Assembly (NCBI GenBank): GCA_003611805.1
Contig: RAYM01000021.1
Location: 1-55,205 of the forward strand
DNA: 55,205 bases
Direction: 5' to 3'
From: a bacterium 1xD42-87
GTDB taxonomy: Bacteria; Bacillota; Clostridia; Lachnospirales; Lachnospiraceae
Part shown: positions 17,605-26,729 of the stretch, in pieces
Numbering within the stretch: position 1 is the stretch's first letter
How the letters are laid out: each line of letters starts with the position of its first letter
Notes under the pieces: generated by a model
The model's database searches: none
What the model was told of the DNA's origin: nothing
Seen by the model: the letters and a program-made list of their open reading frames with translations, nothing else
Translations under genes and position numbers: made by a program

Positions 17605-19044
17605 ATGTACGATCCAAAATCATTGTGTGCAGACGATTTTATCAACCATGAGGAAATCCTTGAAACGCTGAAATACGCGGAGGAAAACAAGAATAACAAA
17701 GCCCTCATCAACGAGATTCTGGACAAGGCAAGACCCGGAAAAGAGGGAAATTCCACGGTGTGCGCAGGTCTTTCCCACCGGGAGGCGTCGGTGCTTCTTG
17801 CCTGTGAGGACAAGGAGATTCTCGAAAAGATATATGCGCTGGCGGAGGAGATTAAGCTCGCTTATTACGGCAACCGCATTGTGATGTTCGCGCCCCTTTA
17901 TCTGTCGAATTACTGTGTGAACGGCTGCGTTTACTGCCCGTATCACATGAAGAATAAAAATATTCCGCGAAAAAAGCTGACGCAGGAGGAAGTAAAACAG
18001 GAGGTAACCGCCCTGCAGGATATGGGGCACAAGCGTCTGGCGATTGAAGCGGGGGAGGACCCGGTTAACAATCCGATCGAGTATATTTTGGAATGTATCA
18101 AAACGATTTATTCCATCAATCATAAAAACGGCGCCATTCGCCGCGTCAACGTGAACATTGCGGCGACCACGGTGGAGGAGTACCGTATGCTCAAAGAGGC
18201 GGGCATCGGCACTTATATTCTCTTTCAGGAGACTTACCATAAGGAGAGCTACTTGAAGCTGCATCCTACCGGGCCAAAGCATGATTACAACTATCATACC
18301 GAGGCGATGGACCGCGCGATGGACGGCGGCATTGATGATGTGGGGCTTGGCGTGCTGTTCGGTCTGGAGCTGTACAAATACGAGTTCGCCGGGCTGCTTA
18401 TGCACGCGGAGCATTTGGAAGCCGTACACGGGGTAGGTCCCCATACTATCAGTGTGCCGCGGATTAAACATGCCGACGATATTGACCCAGCGGCATTTGA
18501 CAACGGCATTGACGATGAGATTTTTGCAAAGCTCTGCGCCTTGATTCGCATTGCGGTTCCTTATACTGGCATGATCATCTCCACAAGGGAGAGTCAGGCG
18601 GTGCGGGAGAAGGTGATTCGTCTGGGCGTGTCCCAGATTTCCGGGGCGTCCCGGACATCCGTGGGCGGTTATTCGGAGGAGGAGCGTCCTACCGACACGG
18701 AGCAGTTCGACGTGTCCGACCAAAGGACGCTGGATGAAGTTATTAAGTGGCTGATGGAGATTGGCTATATTCCGTCCTTCTGTACGGCGTGTTACCGCGA
18801 GGGCAGGACGGGCGACCGTTTTATGAGCCTGTGCAAGACAGGGCAGATACAGAACTGCTGTCATCCCAACGCGCTGATGACGTTGAAGGAGTATCTGATG
18901 GACTATGCGTCTGAGGAGACGAAAGCTATCGGTGAGGCGCTGATACAGGCGGAACTTGCGAATATCCCAAAGGAGCGGGTGCGGGAGATTGCGAAGGATC
19001 ATCTGGCGAAGATCGAGGAAGGAATTCGGGACTTCCGGTTTTAA
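17605..19044 (+). CDS. hydG: [FeFe] hydrogenase maturase HydG (tyrosine lyase)
   Basis: A 479-residue radical SAM enzyme. The N-terminal cluster motif is CVNGCVYC (C104, C108, C111). The C-terminal second-cluster motif CTAC followed by 22 residues and Cys matches the CX2CX22C of HydG, which distinguishes it from ThiH. HydG cleaves tyrosine to make CO and cyanide ligands on an Fe-cysteine synthon. It lies 104 bases after hydE, a gap with no terminator, and 24 bases before hydF. Confidence 0.96.
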   Translation: MYDPKSLCADDFINHEEILETLKYAEENKNNKALINEILDKARPGKEGNSTVCAGLSHREASVLLACEDKEILEKIYALAEEIKLAYYGNRIVMFAPLYLSNYCVNGCVYCPYHMKNKNIPRKKLTQEEVKQEVTALQDMGHKRLAIEAGEDPVNNPIEYILECIKTIYSINHKNGAIRRVNVNIAATTVEEYRMLKEAGIGTYILFQETYHKESYLKLHPTGPKHDYNYHTEAMDRAMDGGIDDVGLGVLFGLELYKYEFAGLLMHAEHLEAVHGVGPHTISVPRIKHADDIDPAAFDNGIDDEIFAKLCALIRIAVPYTGMIISTRESQAVREKVIRLGVSQISGASRTSVGGYSEEERPTDTEQFDVSDQRTLDEVIKWLMEIGYIPSFCTACYREGRTGDRFMSLCKTGQIQNCCHPNALMTLKEYLMDYASEETKAIGEALIQAELANIPKERVREIAKDHLAKIEEGIRDFRF

Positions 19045-19067
19045 ATTGGGGAAAGGACAGCGCAAGT

Positions 19068-20390
19068 ATGGGTATGAACAACACCCCCGCGGGGGAGCGG
19101 GCACATATCGGTTTTTTCGGAAGGCGCAATGCGGGCAAGTCCAGTCTGCTTAATGCGGTGACGGGGCAGGAGCTTTCCGTGGTGTCGGAGGTTCGGGGAA
19201 CGACCACCGATCCGGTATATAAGGCGATGGAGCTTTTGCCGCTGGGCCCCGTCATGCTGATTGATACACCCGGCTTTGACGACGAAGGATCGCTCGGGGA
19301 ACAGCGCGTCAAAAAGACAAAACAGGTGCTCGAAAAGACAGATATTGCGGTGCTGGTGGTGGATGCCGCGGAGGGCATGACGGCGTGCGATGAGGGGCTG
19401 CTTGCACTTTTCAGGGAGCGGGAGATACCGTTTATTATAGCAACTACAAAGTCCGATATATGGGACTCTGAAAATGATATAGTGAAGCCAGATATTTTTT
19501 TCGACACGACGGGCAAATGCTCGATGAGATCGGACACGGAGCGGGACAGCGCGGATTTGCAAGTGACCGGGAAGCCGATGACGGGAGAGTCGGATGCCAG
19601 GCGGGACGAAAATAGAATAGCGGATGTTATATATGTGAGTGCAAAAACAGGCGCAGGCATCCACGAACTGAAAGAAAGGCTGGCGGCAATGTGTCCCGAT
19701 AAAGAGGAGCGCCGCCTTGTGGGAGATTTGGTGAAGCCTATGGATATTGTAGTGCTGGTAGTTCCCATTGATTCCGCGGCGCCCAAAGGAAGGCTGATTC
19801 TCCCCCAACAGCAGACGATACGCGATCTTTTGGAGGCGGGGGCGGTTCCTGTGGTGGTGCGGGAGAAGGAGCTGGCGGAGGCGCTTCACAAACTTTCAGA
19901 GAAGCCGGCGCTTGTCATTACGGACAGTCAGGCGTTTGAGGAAGTGGCGGCAATTGTGCCGGAGGATATTCCGCTTACATCTTTTTCTATTTTAATGGCG
20001 CGTTATAAAGGCTTTTTGAAAATTGCGGTGGAGGGCGTGAAAGCCATAGACAGTTTGAAAGACGGTGACCGCGTGCTGATCGCGGAAGGCTGTACGCACC
20101 ATAGACAATGTGAAGATATCGGGACGGTGAAAATACCCCGTTTCTTGAAAAAATATACAGGAAAGAACCTTGTCATAGAAACCGCTTCGGGCACGGGTTT
20201 TCCTGAGGATTTGATGCCATATGCGCTGGTGATCCACTGCGGGGGATGCATGTTAAATGAGCGGGAAGTGCTGCGGAGGATGCGCTTTGCAAAAAGGCAG
20301 GGCGTGCCGGTCACGAACTATGGCATTGCCATAGCGCAGATGAAAGGGATTCTGGCAAGGAGCGTTGCGCCGGTGGCGGAAACGTTGTAA
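19068..20390 (+). CDS. hydF: [FeFe] hydrogenase maturation GTPase/scaffold HydF
   Basis: A 440-residue protein: TrmE-like GTPase domain with G1 GRRNAGKSS, G2 RGTTTDP, G3 DTPGFDD, G4 ATTKSD and G5 VSAKTG; a dimerisation domain; and the C-terminal iron-sulfur site C342-T-H344 ... H390-C391-G-G-C394, i.e. CXHX45HCXXC. HydF receives the 2Fe precursor and delivers it to HydA. Between G4 and G5 there is an extra hydrophilic stretch of about 45-50 residues (around 134-184) rich in D, S, R and K, with no counterpart in a minimal G domain. Confidence 0.95.
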   Translation: MGMNNTPAGERAHIGFFGRRNAGKSSLLNAVTGQELSVVSEVRGTTTDPVYKAMELLPLGPVMLIDTPGFDDEGSLGEQRVKKTKQVLEKTDIAVLVVDAAEGMTACDEGLLALFREREIPFIIATTKSDIWDSENDIVKPDIFFDTTGKCSMRSDTERDSADLQVTGKPMTGESDARRDENRIADVIYVSAKTGAGIHELKERLAAMCPDKEERRLVGDLVKPMDIVVLVVPIDSAAPKGRLILPQQQTIRDLLEAGAVPVVVREKELAEALHKLSEKPALVITDSQAFEEVAAIVPEDIPLTSFSILMARYKGFLKIAVEGVKAIDSLKDGDRVLIAEGCTHHRQCEDIGTVKIPRFLKKYTGKNLVIETASGTGFPEDLMPYALVIHCGGCMLNEREVLRRMRFAKRQGVPVTNYGIAIAQMKGILARSVAPVAETL

Positions 20391-20428
20391 AGACGGAAAA
20401 CAATGCGGTATAGAGAGGTCGGATTACC

Positions 20429-21145
20429 ATGTATACATTTGACGGAAGAGTACGGTACAGCGAGGTGGGGGAGGACGGCTGTTTAAGCCTGCAGTCGTTG
20501 CTGGACTATTTTCAGGACTGTTCTACTTTCCACTCCGAAGATATCGGGCTGGGGCTTTCCTATATGGATAAAATCAGGCAGGTATGGCTTTTGTCTGCGT
20601 GGCAGATATGCATTGCGCGGTATCCGAAATACGGAGAGCGGATTGTGGTCGGTACGGCGCCCTATGAGTTTCGCGGCTTTATGGGATTTCGTAATTTCCT
20701 GATGCAGACGGAAGAGGGGGAGGCGCTTGCATGGGCAAATTCAATCTGGACGCTGATGGACAGGGAGAAAATGCGCCCGGTAAAGCCAAATGAGGATATG
20801 CTGGCGGGATATGTGCCAGAGGAGAAATATCCGATGGAGTATGCGCCCAGAAAGATTGCAGTGCCTGCGGACGGACAGCCGATGGAGACATTCACGGTCA
20901 AACCGCATCACTTGGACACCAATCATCATGTCAATAACGGACAGTATGTGCGCATGGCGATGGACTGCATTCCGGGTGGATTCAAAATAGGGCAGCTTCG
21001 CGTAGAGTATAAGAGTCAGGCGCTGCTGGGGGATGAAATTTGTCCCGTGATGGCGGCGGGGGCGGACGGGAAATTGTACACGGTTTCCCTGAACGGGGCG
21101 GACGGCAGCCCCTACTGCGTTGTGGAGTTTAGTTCACCAGCTTAA
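20429..21145 (+). CDS. Acyl-ACP thioesterase
   Basis: A 238-residue double-hotdog protein. The N-terminal domain begins MYTFDGRVRYSEVGEDG and contains LLDYFQDCSTFH. The second hotdog has HHLDTNHHVNNGQYVRMA, the Asn/His-containing active-site region of the FatA/FatB-like bacterial thioesterase family. It hydrolyses acyl-ACP to release free fatty acids. It follows hydF after 38 bases and may be cotranscribed, but no functional link with hydrogenase maturation is evident. Confidence 0.87.
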   Translation: MYTFDGRVRYSEVGEDGCLSLQSLLDYFQDCSTFHSEDIGLGLSYMDKIRQVWLLSAWQICIARYPKYGERIVVGTAPYEFRGFMGFRNFLMQTEEGEALAWANSIWTLMDREKMRPVKPNEDMLAGYVPEEKYPMEYAPRKIAVPADGQPMETFTVKPHHLDTNHHVNNGQYVRMAMDCIPGGFKIGQLRVEYKSQALLGDEICPVMAAGADGKLYTVSLNGADGSPYCVVEFSSPA

Positions 21146-21201
21146 TGTGCGATTTTGTGAATGGCGCGTGCTGAGCGTATACAAAGGAAATGGAGAGAAA
21201 A

Positions 21202-22041
21202 ATGATTCAACTGGGTGAAATACAGACTTTAAAAGTAATAAAGCAGGTAGAGTTCGGCGTATATCTGTATGATGGAGCAAATACGGAGGAAAGAGTCCTT
21301 CTGCCGAAAAAACAGGTGCCGGAGGGCGCGGCAAACGGCGGCGAGGTTGAGGTTTTTGTGTACCGCGATTCAAAGGACAGACTAATTGCCACCACAAATA
21401 TGCCGAAAATTACTCTGCACGGGGTTAATAGGCTGCGTGTGGCACAGGTCGGGAAGATCGGCGCGTTTCTGGACTGGGGACTGGAAAAAGATCTGCTTCT
21501 TCCCTTCAAAGAGCAGACGAGAAGAGTGTCCGCGGGGGAAGAGTGCCTTGCCGCGCTTTATATTGATAAGTCGGACAGACTCTGCGCCACCATGAACGTG
21601 TATCCTTACCTGAAAAATAACAGTGGTTATAAAAAGGATGACAGAGTCAGCGGCACCGTCTACGAGATCAGCCCTAATTTCGGCGCCTTTGTGGCGGTGG
21701 ACGATCAGTATTCAGGGCTGATTCCGAAAAGGGAATTATACGGGAATGTTTCGATTGGAGATACTGTAAACGCCCGCGTGACGGCGGTGAAAGAGGACGG
21801 GAAGCTGGACCTGAGCATTCGCGAGAAAGCATATCTGCAGATTGCGGGTGATGCGGAGAAGGTGATGCAGGCGATTGACAGTTTTGGCGGGGCGTTGCCG
21901 TTTAACGATAAAGCGTCACCCGAAGTGATCCGCAGAGAGATGCAGATGAGCAAGAACGAGTTTAAACGGGCGGTAGGTAATTTGCTGAAAGCGGGTAAAA
22001 TTACAATAACAGAGAAAGCGATAAGACGCAATGACGAGTAA
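21202..22041 (+). CDS. cvfB: CvfB/YitL-like S1-domain RNA-binding protein
   Basis: About 279 residues with three S1-like beta-barrels (LGEIQTLKVIKQVEFGVYL; VGKIGAFLDWGLEKDLLLPF; VSGTVYEISPNFGAFVAVDD) and a C-terminal winged-helix (SPEVIRREMQMSKNEFKRAVGNLLK), the architecture of S. aureus CvfB and B. subtilis YitL. It likely binds RNA and affects gene expression after transcription. The ATG at 21202 has GGAGAG upstream and matches the usual N-terminus; the ATG at 21190 would place its ribosome site too close. It overlaps the next gene by 11 bases. Confidence 0.9.
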   Translation: MIQLGEIQTLKVIKQVEFGVYLYDGANTEERVLLPKKQVPEGAANGGEVEVFVYRDSKDRLIATTNMPKITLHGVNRLRVAQVGKIGAFLDWGLEKDLLLPFKEQTRRVSAGEECLAALYIDKSDRLCATMNVYPYLKNNSGYKKDDRVSGTVYEISPNFGAFVAVDDQYSGLIPKRELYGNVSIGDTVNARVTAVKEDGKLDLSIREKAYLQIAGDAEKVMQAIDSFGGALPFNDKASPEVIRREMQMSKNEFKRAVGNLLKAGKITITEKAIRRNDE

Positions 22042-23272
22042 AAGAGCGAATTGGTTGTTTCTGACTATCATATTGGTGCATTTTGGGGTGATAGCGTTTC
22101 TGATTTTTTGGGGTTCGCTTCTTCCCGACAGCCTTGTATTGAGTTTCTTCCTGAGCCAGAGCATATTGATCGTGCCTACGATTATATTTCTGCTGATTTT
22201 TGAGCGCAGGGAGACGGCGCCAGTATCCCGGATGCGGATGCCGGGCACGCTGCCGGCGTATGGTATGTCACGGTCCCAGATGCCGGACGTGCCGCCTGCG
22301 TATGGTATGCCGCGAACGCGGATGCCAGGTGCGCCGACTCGGTTTGAGGCTGCTGCGTTTCATAAGGTGAAGATTTCCACGCTTCTGATGATCATGCTGT
22401 GCACTTTTCTGATTATGCCACTCGTCACGGTACTCAACGCGCTGACTATGTTTTTCACGGACAATGCGGTAGCGGCGCTGGAGGGCGATATTGTGAGCAC
22501 GTCTTTTCTGGTCATGCTTTTTATGATTGGGATATTCGGTCCTTTTTGTGAGGAATTTGTTTTCCGCGGTGTCATATACAGGAGTTACAGGAGAAGCGGA
22601 TGCACAGAAAATAGCACGCGTTACGGGAACGCGCGGAGTAATGGTATCTCGGCAATGATTTTATCGTCGCTGCTTTTCGGGTTAATGCATATGAATTTTA
22701 ATCAGGCGGTTTATGCATTTGCAATCGGCATTTTTCTTGTGCTGCTTGTGGAGGCGGCGGGAAGTCTGTGGGCTTCCGTTTTCTGTCATATGTTTTTTAA
22801 TTCCTGTCAGGTTGTCCTTATGTATGTATCGGAAAGCCTTCTGAACAGTGCGTACGGACAGGCGGCGAACGAGACGGCGGAGCAGCTGTCAGCGCAGGAT
22901 CTTCTGGCGGCGCTTTCCATCTATCTGGTGATCGCGGCAGTCACAACGCCCATTGCGGTCTGTGTGATCGTGTGGATCGCGAAAAATGAGGGACGGCAGG
23001 CGGCGTTTTCGGAGCTGTTCCGAAGGCGTGACAGGAGACCGGTGGCGGAGAACCGACAGCCACTGCCTTACCAGATGACGCAGCCGCCGATGCAGTTGAA
23101 TCTGCAGCCACAGCCGTCAATATCGCCATACCAGATGCCCCGGCAGCAAAGTTGGCAGCAGTGGAGTCAGCCGCAGCCGCCGCGTGCAGAATACCTGCTG
23201 AGTGTGCCGCTGATTATTGCGATTGTGCTCTGTCTGGGGTATATGAGCCTGGAACTGATACTGCTTGCGTAA
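22031..23272 (+). CDS. CPBP family intramembrane protease with repeat-bearing loop and Q/P-rich tail
   Basis: A 413-residue polytopic membrane protein. The CPBP (Rce1/Abi) motifs are present: FCEEFVFRG (E174, E175, R179), FGLMHMNFNQ, and the HMFFN segment. It also has two features unusual for the family: a hydrophilic insert at about residues 65-105 with tandem motifs (MPGTLPAYGM, MPDVPPAYGM, MPGAPTRF), and a long C-terminal segment rich in Gln and Pro (about residues 345-390) before a last hydrophobic helix. CPBP proteins act as intramembrane glutamyl proteases in bacteriocin immunity or protein maturation; the substrate is unknown. Confidence 0.85.
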   Translation: MTSKRANWLFLTIILVHFGVIAFLIFWGSLLPDSLVLSFFLSQSILIVPTIIFLLIFERRETAPVSRMRMPGTLPAYGMSRSQMPDVPPAYGMPRTRMPGAPTRFEAAAFHKVKISTLLMIMLCTFLIMPLVTVLNALTMFFTDNAVAALEGDIVSTSFLVMLFMIGIFGPFCEEFVFRGVIYRSYRRSGCTENSTRYGNARSNGISAMILSSLLFGLMHMNFNQAVYAFAIGIFLVLLVEAAGSLWASVFCHMFFNSCQVVLMYVSESLLNSAYGQAANETAEQLSAQDLLAALSIYLVIAAVTTPIAVCVIVWIAKNEGRQAAFSELFRRRDRRPVAENRQPLPYQMTQPPMQLNLQPQPSISPYQMPRQQSWQQWSQPQPPRAEYLLSVPLIIAIVLCLGYMSLELILLA

Positions 23273-23319
23273 GGGTCTCTAAAGCAGCTCGCTGCATAGG
23301 CAGTATCGAGATGCTTTGC

Positions 23320-23358
23320 ACCAAAATAACGACCCAAAAGGGTCGCTATTTTGGTTTA
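23320..23358. terminator. Bidirectional terminator between the CPBP gene and yjfB
   Basis: ACCAAAATAACGACCC / GGGTCGCTATTTTGGT with an AAAA loop (23320-23355, one mismatch), flanked by T-rich sequence on the plus side and working equally for the converging minus-strand gene. Confidence 0.8.
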
Positions 23359-23547
23359 GACTGTCATGTCAAAGTTTCCGCCGATATGGGGATTGACGGA
23401 CAGTTCCATTGCCGCCGCGTCCATCATGCCGACAACCTGACTGCCTGTGGTTTCCGCCTGATCCAGAGATTTGGCAAGCATCGCTACGCCGAAGGCGTCG
23501 TTTGTTTTGGCGCTGGACATGGCAACAGATAATCCTGCAATATCCAT
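23356..23547 (-). CDS. YjfB family putative motility protein
   Basis: A 63-residue protein: MDIAGLSVAMSSAKTNDAFG, then MLAKSLDQAETTGSQVVGMM, and the C-terminal SVNPHIGGNFDMTV. It matches the small YjfB family, annotated as putative motility proteins on the basis of co-occurrence in flagellated Firmicutes. AAAGG lies upstream. The ATG at 23547 gives the family N-terminus, while a GTG (23553) and TTG (23559) in frame sit closer to the ribosome site. It stands alone on the minus strand and no flagellar genes are in the window. Confidence 0.75.
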   Translation of the reverse strand: MDIAGLSVAMSSAKTNDAFGVAMLAKSLDQAETTGSQVVGMMDAAAMELSVNPHIGGNFDMTV

Positions 23548-23574
23548 AATAATCACCAACCTTTCTTCAAATCT

Positions 23575-23604
23575 ATTCTATCATATCACCGACGGCGGTA
23601 ACAA
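23575..23604 (-). promoter_or_regulatory. Candidate promoter of yjfB
   Basis: Read on the minus strand: TTGTTA (23599-23604), an 18-base spacer, TAGAAT (23575-23580), ending 27 bases before the yjfB ATG. It is only a moderate match, and a motility sigma factor site was not recognised. Confidence 0.35.
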
Positions 23605-23794
23605 TATGCAATTTTAACAATGCTGCGGAATCCTTTTAGTCGCCAAAAATCTTAAAAAATACACAAAAAATTCACGAATGCAGGTAGATTTTTTTGTAGA
23701 TATAGATTAAAATAGTACCTAGCTTTTGCATTTTCGGAAAATATGGGGCGAAAAGGCATAGTGAATTGTTACGAAACATAAGAGGGGTGTGGTA

Positions 23795-24883
23795 ATGATT
23801 TCAAATCAGATTTTGCAAAACACGATTGAGGGTCTGAAAGCTATCGCCAGAGTGGAACTTTGTGTCATGGACGTGGATGGGAAGGCAGCGGCGATGACGA
23901 CAGAGGAGATGGAGCGCTGCGGTAAGGCGGCGGCGGAGTTTGCGGAGTCTCCGGCGGATTCGCAGGAGATTCAGGGGTATCAGTATTTTAAGATTTTTGA
24001 TGAGCAGCAGTTGGAGTATATTCTGGTTGCCGGTGGTGTGGGTGAGGATGTTTACATGGTCGGCAAGATGGTGGCGTTCCAGATTCAGAATCTGTTGATT
24101 GCATACAAGGAGCGGTTTGACAAGGATAATTTTGTGAAGAACCTGCTTTTGGACAATCTGCTTCTGGTAGATATATACAGCCGCGCGAAGAAGTTACATA
24201 TACAGACGGATGTCAGACGTGTCGCGCTCATTGTGGAAACGGACAATGTCAAGGATTACAATGCGCTTGAGAGTGTGCGCGCATATTTCGGCGTGAATAA
24301 TAAGGACTTTATCACAGCTGTGGACGAAAACGACGTGATTGTGGTAAAAGACCTTTCTGAGGACGACAGCCCGCGGGAGATCGAGCGGTGCGCGGCATCG
24401 GTGGTGGCTTATCTGCGCAAGGAAAGCTTTAAGAATGTCCGGGTGGCATACGGCACGGTGGTAAATGAGATCAAGGGCGTGAGCAGCTCCTACAAAGAGG
24501 CGAAAATGGCGCTGGACGTAGGGAAGATTTTCTTCGGTGAGCGCGACGTGATTGCCTACAGTGAACTGGGTATCGGCAGACTGATCTATCAGCTTCCGAT
24601 TCCCCTGTGTAAAATGTTCATCAAAGAGATTTTCGACGGCAAAAGCCCCGACGAGTTCGATGAGGAGACGCTTGTTACCATCAACAAGTTTTTTGAAAAT
24701 TCCCTGAACGTGTCTGAGACTTCCAGACAGCTCTTTATCCACAGGAATACGCTGGTTTACCGTCTGGATAAGCTGCAGAAGAGCACGGGGTTGGATCTGC
24801 GCGTGTTTGAGGATGCCATCACCTTTAAAATCGCTTTGATGGTGGTAAAATATATGAAGTATATGGAATCGTTTGAATTCTAA
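23795..24883 (+). CDS. CdaR/PucR-like transcriptional regulator, paralogue 1
   Basis: A 362-residue protein. The N-terminal half is a sensor-like region (ISNQILQNTIEGLKAIARV, ESPADSQEIQGYQYFKIFDE). The middle is a CdaR GGDEF-like fold. The end is a PucR-type helix-turn-helix (LNVSETSRQLFIHRNTLVYRL). The second copy at 42508 is similar along its whole length, sharing SPADSQ, AKMALDVGKIF and LGIGRLIYQLP. CdaR relatives respond to sugar acids or related metabolites. The ATG at 23795 follows AGAGGGG. The regulated genes are unknown; ftsE-ftsX lie just downstream. The 247 bases upstream are AT-rich with no clear promoter match. Confidence 0.8.
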   Translation: MISNQILQNTIEGLKAIARVELCVMDVDGKAAAMTTEEMERCGKAAAEFAESPADSQEIQGYQYFKIFDEQQLEYILVAGGVGEDVYMVGKMVAFQIQNLLIAYKERFDKDNFVKNLLLDNLLLVDIYSRAKKLHIQTDVRRVALIVETDNVKDYNALESVRAYFGVNNKDFITAVDENDVIVVKDLSEDDSPREIERCAASVVAYLRKESFKNVRVAYGTVVNEIKGVSSSYKEAKMALDVGKIFFGERDVIAYSELGIGRLIYQLPIPLCKMFIKEIFDGKSPDEFDEETLVTINKFFENSLNVSETSRQLFIHRNTLVYRLDKLQKSTGLDLRVFEDAITFKIALMVVKYMKYMESFEF

Positions 24884-24900
24884 TGTATGGAGGAAAGGGT

Positions 24901-25047
24901 ATGGTAGAAATTATGACAGACAAACAGTTTGATAAAATTATTAAAATGATTTCCATGATTTTAGACGGATGTAAGGATTTGGATGAAGCGAAAAGGAAAG
25001 TGAATGAGCTTTCTGACGGTGTAGATAAGAAAACGGAAGAAAAGTAG
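24901..25047 (+). CDS. Small acidic hypothetical protein (48 residues)
   Basis: An ATG 18 bases after the regulator stop, preceded by GGAGG, opens MVEIMTDKQFDKIIKMISM followed by an amphipathic, Lys/Glu-rich helical region ending DKKTEEK. It ends 13 bases before the ftsE start. A good ribosome site, tight spacing and helix-forming composition support a real gene. An internal ATG at 24913 is an alternative start. No family was recognised. Confidence 0.6.
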   Translation: MVEIMTDKQFDKIIKMISMILDGCKDLDEAKRKVNELSDGVDKKTEEK

Positions 25048-25059
25048 GAGAGAAGAAAC

Positions 25060-25791
25060 GTGGCAGTAAAAAAGAAAAGAAAAGCCCCAGCAGTAGAAAA
25101 TGAAATTATCAACCTGACGAATGTGAGCAAAGCTTACTCGACCGGCGCGCCGGCATTGAAGGATGTGAATCTCCATATCAGCAGGGGAGAATTTGTCTTC
25201 GTTGTGGGAGACAGCGGATCGGGTAAATCCACATTGATTAAGCTTCTTCTGAGAGAACTTACCATCAGCAGCGGCTACATAAATGTGATGGGTTATGATC
25301 TTTCCAAGATCAAGCACAGGAAAATCCCGAAATTCAGAAGAAATCTTGGGATTGTATTCCAGGATTTCCGCCTTCTGAAAGACAGGAACGTCTATGAGAA
25401 CGTTGCCTTTGCACAGCGCATTATCCAGAAATCCAATAAGGAGATTAAGAAGAATGTGCCCAGCATTCTGGCGATTGTGGGACTCGCCGGCAAATATAAG
25501 GCGAAGCCCAGACAGCTTTCCGGCGGTGAGCAGCAGAGAGTGGCGCTTGCACGCGCGCTTGTGAACCAGCCCACGATTCTTCTGGCGGACGAGCCTACGG
25601 GTAATCTGGATCCGAAAAATTCATGGGAGATTATGAAACTTCTGGAGCAGATCAATGAAAACGGAACGACTGTTATCGTTGTTACCCATAACCGTGAAAT
25701 TGTGAACGCAATGCAGAAACGCGTGGTAACCCTGCGCCGCGGCGTCATTATCAGCGACGAGGAAAAGGGAGGGTACATTGATGAGGATTAG
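25060..25791 (+). CDS. ftsE: Cell division ATP-binding protein FtsE
   Basis: A 243-residue ABC ATPase with Walker [12 protein letters not shown]-loop VFQDFRLL, signature [14 protein letters not shown], Walker [14 protein letters not shown] and the H-loop VVTHNRE. It pairs with FtsX to drive peptidoglycan hydrolase activation at the division site or sidewall. It starts at GTG (AGGAGAGAAG upstream) and overlaps ftsX by 11 bases. An N-terminal basic tail (about 15 residues, [11 protein letters not shown]) precedes the core and is longer than usual. Confidence 0.95.
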   Translation: MAVKKKRKAPAVENEIINLTNVSKAYSTGAPALKDVNLHISRGEFVFVVGDSGSGKSTLIKLLLRELTISSGYINVMGYDLSKIKHRKIPKFRRNLGIVFQDFRLLKDRNVYENVAFAQRIIQKSNKEIKKNVPSILAIVGLAGKYKAKPRQLSGGEQQRVALARALVNQPTILLADEPTGNLDPKNSWEIMKLLEQINENGTTVIVVTHNREIVNAMQKRVVTLRRGVIISDEEKGGYIDED

Positions 25792-26677
25792 TACTTTTTT
25801 TTACACGCTGAAGCAGGGCTTCCGCAATATTTTCCGCAATAAGCTTTTTTCGCTGGCATCCATAGCAACCATTGCGGCGTGCCTTTTCCTCTTCGGTATT
25901 TTTTACGCGGTTCTTGCGAATTTCCAGCATATTGTGAAGAGCGCGGAGGAGGGTGTCTCCGTCTGGGTGTTCTTCGATGAGGGTATTGAGGATATAAGAA
26001 TTCAGCAGATCGGCGATTTGATTGCGAAGCGTCCCGAGGTGGCGAAGATGGACTTTATCTCTGCACAGGAGGCGTGGGAGAGTTTCCGGGATGAGTATCT
26101 GGGCGAGTATGGCGACGGCTTTACGGAGAACCCGCTGGAAAATTCCGCCAACTATCAGGTATATCTGAACGACGTGTCCATGCAGTCCGCGCTCGTGACC
26201 TATTTGGAATCCATAGACGGTGTGCGGATGGTAAACCGCTCGGAGCTGGTGGCAACCACCCTGACCGGAGTCAACGCGCTGATTGCCTATGTTTCCGTCG
26301 GTATTATTGCGATTCTGCTGGCAGTGTCCATTTTCCTGATCAGCAATACCGTGGCGATTGGTATCTCCGTCCGTAAAGAGGAAATCAACATTATGAAATA
26401 CATCGGAGCTACCGATTTTTTCGTACGTTCTCCCTTTGTGGTGGAAGGTATTATGATCGGGCTGATCGGTGCGGCGCTGCCGCTCGGCTTTATTTATACA
26501 ATATATAATGTGGTTTTATCTTATGTGACGGACCGTTTTCCGCAGCTTTCCTCTCTGCTGAGCTTTGTGTCAGTGGGGGAAGTCTTTAACGTGCTTGTCC
26601 CCGTATCTCTCGGATTGGGCGTGGGTATTGGTTTTCTGGGCAGTATCGTGACGGTGAGACGGCATTTGAGAGTGTGA
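25781..26677 (+). CDS. ftsX: Cell division permease-like protein FtsX
   Basis: A 298-residue FtsX with four membrane helices. The N-terminal region is [26 protein letters not shown], then an extracellular loop (about residues 45-170) that would contact a hydrolase activator, and the C-terminal FtsX domain ([17 protein letters not shown]). The ATG at 25781 overlaps the end of ftsE. The M23 protein encoded next is the natural extracellular partner. Confidence 0.95.
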   Translation: MRISTFFYTLKQGFRNIFRNKLFSLASIATIAACLFLFGIFYAVLANFQHIVKSAEEGVSVWVFFDEGIEDIRIQQIGDLIAKRPEVAKMDFISAQEAWESFRDEYLGEYGDGFTENPLENSANYQVYLNDVSMQSALVTYLESIDGVRMVNRSELVATTLTGVNALIAYVSVGIIAILLAVSIFLISNTVAIGISVRKEEINIMKYIGATDFFVRSPFVVEGIMIGLIGAALPLGFIYTIYNVVLSYVTDRFPQLSSLLSFVSVGEVFNVLVPVSLGLGVGIGFLGSIVTVRRHLRV

Positions 26678-26729
26678 CAGCAGCAAAAGAAAAATAAGCG
26701 GCAGAGTAAGATTATGTAGAGGTTACAGA

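Noticed and set aside
17620..19104. Long open frame on the minus strand opposite hydG (about 494 codons)
   Set aside because: It mirrors a well-supported hydG with all motifs; the frame has no family resemblance and no ribosome site, and arises from codon bias.
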